Source: Campylobacter upsaliensis (GTDB taxonomy: Bacteria; Campylobacterota; Campylobacteria; Campylobacterales; Campylobacteraceae). From it: a DNA stretch of 64,000 nucleotides. The stretch is from NCBI RefSeq assembly GCF_900637395.1, contig NZ_LR134372.1, positions 1,550,001 to 1,614,000 on the forward strand. Reading direction: 5' to 3'. This document shows, in pieces, positions 16,476-24,800 of this stretch (positions are counted from its first letter, which is position 1; every line of letters begins with the position of its first letter). The translations under genes were made by a program, and so were the position numbers. The notes below the pieces were generated by a model that was not told the origin of the DNA, ran no database searches, and saw only the letters and a list, made by a program, of their open reading frames with translations.

Positions 16476-16877
16476 TTAAGCTCTTATATTTATCGATACA
16501 ATGTTATGAGTTTGATAGCCGTGTCTAATTTCATATCTCTTTTTAGTTTCGAGATATTTTTCTTTAAATTCATTAATGCTCATTGTTGAATTAAATAGGG
16601 AATTAAATTCACTCTCATATAACATAAAAAGCCCTTTTCCTCCAAAATCAAATCCCCCAATTTTATAATCCGTCTCAATAAACTTTTTTAAATCCTCCAC
16701 CTCTTTTTTGCTTATGCTTTTATCGTATCCCCATAATTTCCCCAAAATAGTTGTCTCGCCATTTTTGGCATATCCCAAATTTGGTATGCCTGCAAGGTCC
16801 ATAAATTTAGCCTGTTGCTTATTATTTGTTTTCATCATAGCTGACAAATTTAAATGATTTAAAGCCCCTATTGTCAT
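16476..16877 (-). CDS. Partner protein B (short form)
   Basis: 133 residues; its ATG overlaps the stop of exported protein B by four bases, so the pair is translationally coupled. It contains the shared partner block ILGKLWGYDKSISKKEVEDL near 44-63, matching FGKLQGLDKNIDKSEV in partner C, but lacks the amino-terminal block and the conserved carboxy-terminal 70 residues. It is either a naturally short family member or a remnant. No signal peptide. Confidence 0.6.
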   Translation of the reverse strand: MTIGALNHLNLSAMMKTNNKQQAKFMDLAGIPNLGYAKNGETTILGKLWGYDKSISKKEVEDLKKFIETDYKIGGFDFGGKGLFMLYESEFNSLFNSTMSINEFKEKYLETKKRYEIRHGYQTHNIVSINIRA

Positions 16878-17503
16878 CTTAATCCTCCCAAAGCATTCTC
16901 TAAACGATCTTTATAATTTCTTTTTAATTCATTAATAATTATGTTATTGTTTAGCGTTGCACTATTAGTTACATTGCGTATGCTTCCATCAAAACGATTG
17001 ACAGCAACAACTCCATAAGAAAAATAGACAAATTTTCCAGCCCTATTAAAGCCCACATTTCTTTTTACGCTAAATCCTAAAGCCGTATAAAGAGGATTTG
17101 AGCCGTCTAAAGCATTGGTAAATTCTTGTAGTCTTTTTTGACTTTGCCATAAATGTTTTTTGGTCGCACTATTAGAATAACATTGCGTAGAGCCCATTTG
17201 ACACAACCCTCTATCATTTTTCATAGTTTGTTCAAGATTAATTTGACCATTTTTTATTTCCCAACCTAATTCATTTTCAAAATCTGGAACTGCTAAAGCA
17301 GCTAATTCGTTTTGGGAAATTCTTATAGTTGCTACGGCATACCCACCCCTGACCTCTTTCATCTCATCAAGGCTAAGAATTTTTACTCCTACGCTGTTAT
17401 CACTCACCGCACCATTACTTAGCTTAGCAAGAAGATCATTTGCAAAAGCAAAATTTGCTAGTAAAGCACTTAAAGCTACAATGCTAAATAGTTTTTGAAA
17501 CAT
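16874..17503 (-). CDS. Exported protein B with Sec signal plus double-glycine leader
   Basis: 209 residues. The signal peptide covers about 1-21 (LSALLANFAFA), then the leader ends at Gly53-Gly54 in LSLDEMKEVRGG. The mature part is about 155 residues with a single Cys pair and ends in ALGGLR. The first 57 codons and the upstream DNA are identical, apart from one base, to those of protein C (19105-19599) in inverted orientation. The mature parts share only a distant pattern (VKRNVGF, FVYFSYGV, NNNIIINELKRNYKDRLENA). A sigma70-type promoter lies at 17566-17538. Confidence 0.78.
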   Translation of the reverse strand: MFQKLFSIVALSALLANFAFANDLLAKLSNGAVSDNSVGVKILSLDEMKEVRGGYAVATIRISQNELAALAVPDFENELGWEIKNGQINLEQTMKNDRGLCQMGSTQCYSNSATKKHLWQSQKRLQEFTNALDGSNPLYTALGFSVKRNVGFNRAGKFVYFSYGVVAVNRFDGSIRNVTNSATLNNNIIINELKRNYKDRLENALGGLR

Positions 17504-17574
17504 TTTAATTCTTTTTATTTAAGATGTATTTAGGCTTATTCTATCATTTAAAAAAATTGAAGTCAAATTCGTAA
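17339..17574 (-). repeat. Left arm of a 236-bp inverted repeat
   Basis: It matches 19034-19269 in reverse complement with a single mismatch seen by eye. It contains the promoter, the start, the signal peptide and the double-glycine leader of exported protein B, plus a relic of the last ten codons of the C39 gene at its outer end (about 17545-17574). Confidence 0.9.
17538..17566 (-). promoter_or_regulatory. Sigma70 promoter of exported protein B
   Basis: TTGACT at 17566-17561, a 17-bp spacer, then TAGAAT at 17543-17538. It is the mirror copy of the promoter at 19042-19070. Confidence 0.65.
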
Positions 17575-17655
17575 GGCATAAATTATCATTATTTAAAAAC
17601 TTAAAACACTCCTTGCTTGATTATCCTTTATGCAATATTTTAAAAAGGACAGATA

Positions 17656-18483
17656 ATGAGAAAAATGATTTTCATTTTAATAGCTTTAAATGCTTGACTT
17701 TTTGCTAGTGATGAATTAAATATCGATAGTTTGTTTAAAAGCATTACAAGTCTATCTTTACTTAGCACGGGTAATGCAAATTCTTATCTGCTTTATCCTA
17801 ATATCAGCATAGGGGGTGATCCTACCATTTGGAACGATACAAAGCAAGTTTTTTTAACGCAAACTTTCATTTATACTTTGCATCCTAAATTTGACCTACT
17901 GATTTCAGGTGGTGGAAGCTATGCAAGGCAGGAATATACAAATTTTTTCACAAATGAATATTCCCATAAAGATCGCATAGGATTTGATAATCTATGGCTA
18001 GGATTTATTTATACTGGGGAAAGTTTTGCTGACTTTATCCCGCAAATCACCTTTCAAACAGCACTCGTTCAAAGAGAAAAAGCACTCAATAATACTAAAA
18101 ATTTTATCTCAAATCGCAAAATTTACAAGCTAGTTTGTAGCGATCCTGTTTTATATAGCATTTATAGCGGCTTTGGATACAATCAAGCGAGGAAATTTAA
18201 AACCCTTAAAATAGAATATGGACATAGCATTTATGTGGGTGGAGATTTATCTATCGTTTTAAGCCCTAAAATCACTTTAGATTTAGGAGCGGAGCAAAGA
18301 TTTCAAATGAAACAAAAAATCAATGGCTATCAAAATTCTGAGGTGCGTTCTATCCCGACTTTTAGTTTAGGTTCAACTTATAGCATTAACGCAGATACTG
18401 CCATATCCGTTAATGCAAATTTTGGCGGTAGTTCGGCTGCTCCTGATAGTGTATTTGGCTTAAGTTTATGGAAAAAGTTTTAA
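17656..18483 (+). pseudogene. Outer-membrane beta-barrel protein, interrupted by UGA at codon 14
   Basis: ATG 17656 with AAGGAC upstream begins a normal signal peptide (MRKMIFILIALNA), then TGA at 17695-17697, then LFASDELNID and an open frame to 18483. Full length would be 275 residues. The body shows alternating beta-strand patterns, Gly/aromatic turns and an end in LSLWKKF, typical of an outer-membrane channel. TGG (Trp) to TGA is the simplest cause. No SECIS-like hairpin is seen after this UGA. A start at TTG 17731 would lack both a ribosome site and a signal peptide. It overlaps the C39 gene by 16 bp. A FapF-like export pore role is possible but unproven. Confidence 0.7.
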
Positions 18484-19064
18484 AGAAATTTATCATTATA
18501 TTTTTTATACCCTTAGCGTTGTGGGCGGAATTTGCAGTCAAGTCTTACCAAGAGCTTAAAAACGAAAGAGTAGTAAGGCAAAATTATGAAGAATCTTGCG
18601 GAGCGGCTTCTTTAGCTACCTTGCTTAATCTCATCGATGATAAGAAATTAAGCGAATTAGATCTTTTGCAAGTGATGAGCGAAAAAGAGCTTTATACGGA
18701 TATGGTAAGCTTTGCGGATCTAAATGAAGCGGTTAAAAAGCTAGGCTATGAAAGTAAGGCTTATAAGATCGATAAAGAAATTTTAAAAAAACTTGTCAAT
18801 GTCCCTATGCTTGTGAAGATTGAAGACGATCCTCGCTTTCCGCATTTTGTGGTGATTATCAATTATAGGGGCGATTATTTGCAAGTGCTTGATCCAAGTC
18901 ATGGGGAATATATAAGTTCCAAAAGAGAATTTTATAGCGTTTGGGATAGGTATGATAAGGGCGGATATGCTTTGATAATAGCCCCTAAAAAGACTCTAAA
19001 AACTTTTAAGCTTCCTTTGCCAAATAAAATAAATTACGAATTTGACTTCAATTTTTTTAAATGA
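18468..19064 (+). CDS. Stand-alone periplasmic C39 peptidase
   Basis: 198 residues. Signal peptide 1-20 (KKFIIIFFIPLALWA). The C39 papain-like catalytic set is visible: Gln38, Cys44 in ESCGAASLATLL, His126 in FPHFVVI and Asp142 in VLDPSHG. C39 enzymes cut after double-glycine leaders. Normally they are the amino-terminal domain of an ABC exporter facing the cytosol; here there is no ABC or membrane domain, and the protein is predicted to be periplasmic, as in FapD of the functional amyloid system. Three proteins with matching leaders are encoded on both sides. Its last ten codons lie in the inverted repeat. Confidence 0.88.
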   Translation: MEKVLKKFIIIFFIPLALWAEFAVKSYQELKNERVVRQNYEESCGAASLATLLNLIDDKKLSELDLLQVMSEKELYTDMVSFADLNEAVKKLGYESKAYKIDKEILKKLVNVPMLVKIEDDPRFPHFVVIINYRGDYLQVLDPSHGEYISSKREFYSVWDRYDKGGYALIIAPKKTLKTFKLPLPNKINYEFDFNFFK

Positions 19065-19269
19065 TAGAATAAGCCTAAATACATCTTAAATAAAAAGAAT
19101 TAAAATGTTTCAAAAACTATTTAGCATTGTAGCTTTAAGTGCTTTACTAGCAAATTTTGCTTTTGCAAATGATCTTCTTGCTAAGCTAAGTAATGGTGCG
19201 GTGAGTGATAACAGCGTAGGAGTAAAAATTCTTAGCCTTGATGAGATGAAAGAGGTTAGGGGTGGGTAT
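19034..19269 (+). repeat. Right arm of a 236-bp inverted repeat
   Basis: Reverse complement of 17339-17574 with one mismatch. It spans the last codons of the C39 gene, the promoter and the leader-coding part of exported protein C. The 1.46-kb interior holds the barrel and C39 genes. Confidence 0.9.
19042..19070 (+). promoter_or_regulatory. Sigma70 promoter of exported protein C
   Basis: TTGACT at 19042-19047, a 17-bp spacer and TAGAAT at 19065-19070; transcription would start near 19077, 28 bp before ATG 19105. The -35 box lies inside the end of the C39 coding region. Confidence 0.65.
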
Positions 19270-19599
19270 AGAACAAGTGCTTTTCTTATAGCTGAAAATG
19301 AATATCTTGCTTTAGCAATTCCAGATCAAACTACAACTTATGGTCAAGCAGTTGCAATTTACAGGGTCACCAATGATGATACTTTAAGAAATGTCTTAGT
19401 GGGCTACACAGTTAAAAGAAATATAGGCTATTCTAAAAATGGAAATTTTGTATATTTCACTTATGGTGTTGCTATGGTTGATAAAAATGGTGTTCATAGG
19501 GTCAATATGAATTCTGCACTAAATAATAATTTAGTTATAAAAGAATTAAGCAGAGCTTATAAAGAAGACTTTGAAAGAAGACTTGGTGGCTTAAGATAG
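19105..19599 (+). CDS. Exported protein C with Sec signal plus double-glycine leader
   Basis: 164 residues; signal peptide about 1-21 and double-glycine leader ending at Gly54, both identical to protein B. The mature part is about 110 residues, beginning YRTSAFLIAENEYLALAIPD and ending in RLGGLR, with the family pattern VKRNIGYSKNG...FVYFTYGVAMVDKNGV and NNNLVIKELSRAY near the end. It carries no cysteines. It is predicted to be cut by the C39 peptidase encoded just upstream. It is larger than a typical class II bacteriocin, so toxin, adhesin or matrix protein are all open. Partner gene C follows after 4 bp. Confidence 0.78.
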   Translation: MFQKLFSIVALSALLANFAFANDLLAKLSNGAVSDNSVGVKILSLDEMKEVRGGYRTSAFLIAENEYLALAIPDQTTTYGQAVAIYRVTNDDTLRNVLVGYTVKRNIGYSKNGNFVYFTYGVAMVDKNGVHRVNMNSALNNNLVIKELSRAYKEDFERRLGGLR

Positions 19600-19603
19600 T
19601 AAA

Positions 19604-20650
19604 ATGACCTTAAATTTAAACAATTACGCAAATATCAACAATGGGATTTATGCGTCAATTCCAAAATTTGAACGCGAAAAATCCCATAACGAATTTTTGG
19701 GCTATAAAATAGACCAAGAGGGCTTTTTTACGAGTGATTTCAATAGGGCGATGAATTTGCCTCTATCTTACAAAATCCACTCAAAAAGTATAGAAAATTT
19801 TTTAACATATCAAAACAGCACACATTTTTCAAAACTCGATTTAAAGCAGACTATACAAAACGCTTATAAACTTTTTTCTGGGCTTATAGACGGCTCTAAA
19901 GAGCAATTTAGCCCCTTAGATTTAAATCATATCCCTCAAGCTTTTGAATTTGATAAAAATTCTCTTAATATAACAAAAATTTATTCTTTTGACAAAAAAG
20001 AATATGAAAATTACAGCCCAAAAAACAATACCATTTTAACAACGACTTTTTTTAGCTTAGACACAAAAGCATTGAGCGAGAATTTATTTTCTTATCTTCC
20101 ATACGATATAAATCAAAAGGCTTACATTGATGAAAATGGCAATATTTCCACATCAGGACTTTTTATGGCTTTTATATCAAATCAAAAAATCGACCATTAT
20201 ATTGCAGAGGGGGAGACTAATTTATTTGGTAAATTGCAAGGTTTGGATAAAAATATAGACAAAAGCGAAGTGGATAATTTGTGGAAATTCCTTAATGAAT
20301 ATAGTGAATATTTTGACCCAAGTGAGCTATTTTTTGGAATATTGAGACAAAATTTAAGCATAGAGGATTTTAAGCAACTTGCTTTTTCTAAAAAATCTCA
20401 AGTTTTATTAAACGAGCAAAATGTCTCAAGTGAAATTCCATCGAAAAAAACCCCCATACAAAGCGAAAGTCAAAACAAAGAAACATATAAAGATGACAAT
20501 GCTAAAAATGAACTTTTAAAAAAATTATTAGAAAATAAATTTGGTAAAAGTGAAGAATTAGAACTTCTTTTTGGTTTTGTGATGATAAAAACAGGAGAAT
20601 TTGGCAAAATTCTTTCTAAAACTAAAAAGAGTGTAGATATAAAGGCGTGA
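19604..20650 (+). CDS. Partner protein C of the double-glycine/C39 locus
   Basis: 348 residues, no signal peptide. It shares the amino-terminal block LGYKIDQEGFFTSDFN and the mid block NLFGKLQGLDKNIDKSE with the other partner genes, and its last 70 residues are nearly identical to partner A. Near the end, FGFVMIKTGEF replaces FGIKFSDDKTGEF of partner A, a small indel that kept the frame. It starts 4 bp after exported protein C. It is probably cytoplasmic; function unknown. Confidence 0.6.
   Translation: MTLNLNNYANINNGIYASIPKFEREKSHNEFLGYKIDQEGFFTSDFNRAMNLPLSYKIHSKSIENFLTYQNSTHFSKLDLKQTIQNAYKLFSGLIDGSKEQFSPLDLNHIPQAFEFDKNSLNITKIYSFDKKEYENYSPKNNTILTTTFFSLDTKALSENLFSYLPYDINQKAYIDENGNISTSGLFMAFISNQKIDHYIAEGETNLFGKLQGLDKNIDKSEVDNLWKFLNEYSEYFDPSELFFGILRQNLSIEDFKQLAFSKKSQVLLNEQNVSSEIPSKKTPIQSESQNKETYKDDNAKNELLKKLLENKFGKSEELELLFGFVMIKTGEFGKILSKTKKSVDIKA
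20451..20650 (+). repeat. Right outer inverted repeat (3' end of partner C)
   Basis: Counterpart of 14680-14888. It encodes the conserved carboxy-terminal domain of the partner proteins (SESQNKETYKDDNAKNELLK and onward). Confidence 0.8.
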
Positions 20651-20663
20651 GGTTTAAAGGTTC

Positions 20664-21644
20664 TTAAATGCTAAGAAAATTAAGCTGATTTGTATAATAA
20701 AAATATTTTTCCAAAACCAAAAGCGAGATTAAATCCTCGCGTTTTTTATCAAAAAACTGCGCGACATATTGATGAGCATTATAAATAATATCCTGTGCAA
20801 AAGTGGGATGCAAAAGGCAAAATTCAAGCCTTTCTTCTAAGTCTTCATAATCATCTCTAATTTGTAAATAATGGACATTTGGCTCTAAACTTCCCTCCAT
20901 AAACCAAGTTTCAAATTTAGGCTTTGGCATAATGGCTAGGGAATTTGAACTCATTATCCATTTAAGATTACTCGCTACATCGTTACCCTCTAGGGCTAAA
21001 AGAAATTTATAAGGCAAATGTTTAGCGATGCTTATCCTAGCTTTTTGCCAAGCGTGGTGGAGACTTTTACTTCCTACATGTCCTAAGTCGCATAAGGGAT
21101 GGTTAAAGTATTTTTGAAAAAATTCAATTCTGTGTTTTTGATAAATCGCCCCACGGTAAAAAAGCTTATCTTGCTTTTGGCTAAATTTATAGGGGTCTTT
21201 GATGAAGACAAAATGGCGATTTTTATCTAGTTTTAAAAGCGTGTTACTCCCCCCACCACCACTTTCAACAGGACGAGATTTCGTAAAAGAAGGCTTAGTG
21301 CAAATATAAGAAACATCACCAAATTCAAAATGTGCTTTGAAATCTTGCGGAAAATAACGCAAATATTCATAAGAGTCAAATTTATAACCAACGCCCTTTC
21401 TAGCAAATCTCACACTAGCAATGCTTTTTGCGTCTTTATCAAGGGTGATTTTGCTGTTTATTTGACAATAATAATCCACCCTTTTTTTAATCATATCCAC
21501 ATCGCTTCGCTCCTGCAAAGCACACAAAATATCCTCACGCCTTGCGAGTAAAAAACGCGGACTCATCATACGCGTAATACCCTTAATATTATAGGCTAAA
21601 TGGCTAAGTCTAGTTGCTAGACGGCTATTTCTCATCACTCTCAC
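20664..21644 (-). CDS. Glycosyltransferase family 90 (CAP10-like)
   Basis: 326 residues. The GT90/CAP10 pattern is visible: KLFYRGAIYQKHR near 163-175, then LEGNDVASNLKWIMSSNSLA and MPKPKFETWFMEG, then PNVHYLQIRDDYEDL near 260-275. Bacterial members transfer sugars to lipooligosaccharide or surface glycans. It stands alone between the C39 locus and putA, 14 bp from the convergent partner C stop. The acceptor cannot be told from sequence. Confidence 0.75.
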   Translation of the reverse strand: MRVMRNSRLATRLSHLAYNIKGITRMMSPRFLLARREDILCALQERSDVDMIKKRVDYYCQINSKITLDKDAKSIASVRFARKGVGYKFDSYEYLRYFPQDFKAHFEFGDVSYICTKPSFTKSRPVESGGGGSNTLLKLDKNRHFVFIKDPYKFSQKQDKLFYRGAIYQKHRIEFFQKYFNHPLCDLGHVGSKSLHHAWQKARISIAKHLPYKFLLALEGNDVASNLKWIMSSNSLAIMPKPKFETWFMEGSLEPNVHYLQIRDDYEDLEERLEFCLLHPTFAQDIIYNAHQYVAQFFDKKREDLISLLVLEKYFYYTNQLNFLSI

Positions 21645-21809
21645 TCTCTTTAAATATTTTAAAATACTAACACGCTTATATAAACATCAAATAAATGTTA
21701 CTAAAATATACAAAATCATCAAATTTTACACACAAAACACAAAATAAAAAATACAAATTTAATCTTTAATTGTATCATTTAGAAAAATTTCACAAAAGGA
21801 CTTTACAAA

Positions 21810-24800
21810 ATGATACAAAAATCCATCGCTTTGGCAGAAGAACTACAAAGCAAAATCGAGCAAAATCTCTCCGCTAGTGAGAGACAATTTCACGCTAAAA
21901 TGCAAAAGCTTCTTAATAATCCCAAAAATAAAGTAATGCTAATCGAGCTGCTTGACCGCTCTTTTCGTTGTAAAGATAAAAAAGCAAGTTTTGAACTCAT
22001 AGAACACACGCTTAATAAATTTGGCATAGCGGACTTTTTCTCTGCCTTTGAGAAATTCTTGCTTTTTAGCTTTTTAAATTTTGGCAAACTCGCTCCTAAT
22101 CTTAGTGTGCCATTTTTTGTTTCGCATTTAAGAAACGATACAAAGGCTATGGTGCTAGACGCTGATGAAAATTTCCTAGCCCCGCACATTACCAAGCGTA
22201 AAAATGAGCAAAATATCACGCTTAATGTCAATCTCATCGGTGAAGAGGTTTTGGGCGAAGCGGAGAGCCAGTATCGTATGCAAAAATATGAAGAAGCCCT
22301 AAAATCAAGCTATATCACTTACATTTCTATCAAAATTACCACGATTTTTTCACAGATTAATATTATTGATTTTGACTATTCTAAAGAGGAAGTTGTTAAA
22401 AGGCTTGATAAACTCTACGCCCTAGCCTTAGAAGAACAAAAAAAGCAAGGCGTGAGTAAGTTTATCAATTTAGATATGGAGGAATTTAGAGACTTAGAGC
22501 TAACCGTGGCTGCCTTTATGGAGAGTGTGGCGAAATTTGATATTAAAGCGGGGATTGTTTTACAAGCTTATATCCCTGATTCTTATGAATATCTTAAAAA
22601 GCTCTTAGCCTTTTCAAAAGAAAGGGTTTTAAAGGGTATGCAACCTATCAAAATCCGTTTTGTTAAGGGTGCAAATATGGAAAGTGAGGAAACCATAGCT
22701 AGTCAAAGAGGCTGGGAGCTACCGACCTTTAGCCGCAAAATCGACACCGATAGCAATTATAATAAAATGCTTAATCTTGTATTAGAAGATGAAAATTACA
22801 AATATATCAATGTTGGTATTGCAAGTCATAATATTTTTGAAATCGCTTATGCTTACACACGCATTAACGAAGCTGGGGCAGGTGAGAGCTTTACCTTTGA
22901 AATGCTTGAGGGTATGAGTTTGCAATGCTCTTATGAGCTTTCACAAATGCACGATTTAATTCTCTATGCACCTGTATGTGATGAAGCACACTTTAATAAC
23001 GCCATTGCTTACCTTGTGCGCCGTCTTGATGAAAACACAAGCGAAGATAATTTTATGCGTTATTTTTTCAATCTTAAAGTTGGCTCTAAAGAATGGGAAG
23101 AGCAAAAAAGCTTATTTTTAAATGCCCTTGAAGGCATTAAAACCCTTGATAATACCACACACAGAAAGCAAGATAGAACCAAAACGCAAAATATACCAAG
23201 CTCTTACACGACAAAAACTTTTACTAATGAAAGCGACACAGACTTCATACTCTCACAAAATCGCTTATGGGCGCAAAATATCAAGGCGAAATATGAAAAT
23301 TTAGCAAATTATGATGTGTATCCTGTGGCTGGAGAGCTTGACTTCACACAAGCGGATTTAAACACTTTAGAAGTTAAAGACAAAATCGCCCATCGCACCA
23401 TAGGCACAGCGTATTTAGCAGGAGAAAATGAGCTAAAAGCAGCTTTAGAAGTGGCGAAAAACTCAAACTTTACGCAAAAAAGTAGCGATGAGATTTATGG
23501 CGTTTTAGCCAAAGTCGCCAAGCTTATGCGTGAGAGAAGGGGGGATTTGATAGGGCTTGCAGCATTAGAGACAGGCAAGACTTTTTTAGAAATTGATCCG
23601 GAAGTAAGCGAGGCGATTGATTTTATAGAGTTTTATCCCCACTCTCTAGAAACACTCAAAAAGCAAAATCCAAACACCACCTTTAAGCCAAAGGGCATAG
23701 GCGTTACCATTGCGCCGTGGAATTTCCCTGTGGGTATTTCTGTGGGCACCATAGCTGCTCCTTTAGCTGCTGGTAATATCGTGCTTTATAAGCCATCATC
23801 GCTTTCTATGCTGACAGGCTATAAGCTTTGTGAGTGCTTTTGGGATGCGGGCATTCCAAGAGATGCGCTTATTTTCTTACCAGCAAAGGGCAGTGATATA
23901 TCGAAATATATTTTAAGCGATGAAGCGGTGAAATTTTCCATACTTACAGGCGGTGAAGATACTGCCTATGCAATGCTAAAAGCAAATCCTACCCTACTTT
24001 TAAGTGCAGAAACTGGAGGCAAAAATGCGACCATTGTGTCTAAATTTGCCGATAGAGATAGTGCGGTCAAAAACATTATCCACTCTGCATTTTCAAATTC
24101 TGGGCAAAAATGCTCAGCGACTTCTTTACTTGTGCTTGAAGATGAAGTGTATGAAGATGAAGAATTTAAAAAAGCCCTTGTCGATGCGGCAGCTTCTTTG
24201 GCGGTGGGAAGTCCTTTTGTCTTTAAAAATAAATTAGGTGCTTTGTGTGATAAACCTAGCGAGAAACTGACAAAAGCTATCAATGAGCTAGAAGCTGGGG
24301 AAGAGTGGGCGTTAAAACCAACATTTATAAATGATAACGCTCACTTAATGACTCCGGGCATTAAATACGGCGTGAAAAAGGGAGCTTTCACACATATGAA
24401 CGAGCTTTTCGCACCGCTTTTGAGCGTAATGAGGGCTAAAGATTTAAAAGAAGCGATTGAAATCGTCAATTCCACAGGATACGGACTTACAGCGGGATTT
24501 GAAAGCTTAGATGAAAGAGAGTGGGAATATTTCCACACTCATATTGAGGCAGGTAATATCTATATCAACAAGCCCACAACAGGCGCTATCGTGCTAAGGC
24601 AGCCCTTTGGCGGGGTGAAAAAGTCTGCCATAGGCTTTGGGAGAAAGGTTGGAATCTATAATTACATCACGCAATTTATGGATATAGAAGCAAAAGCTGA
24701 TACAAATTTACTTGATAGCCCCTTAGCAAGTGCATTAGAAAAATTAAGCAAAGCAAGTGATGAAAGCACACAAGCTACCCTAGCAAATGCCGTCCTTATA

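Noticed and set aside
17695-17697. UGA as a second selenocysteine codon
   Set aside because: It lies inside the hydrophobic core of a signal peptide and no hairpin at SECIS distance was found.
17731-18483. Barrel gene read as intact from TTG 17731
   Set aside because: That start has no ribosome binding site and leaves no signal peptide, which a barrel protein needs; the ATG 17656 frame with UGA explains the sequence better.
14680-20650. Insertion sequence or transposon bounded by inverted repeats
   Set aside because: The repeats are coding sequence of the cargo and partner genes, and no transposase or recombinase is present.
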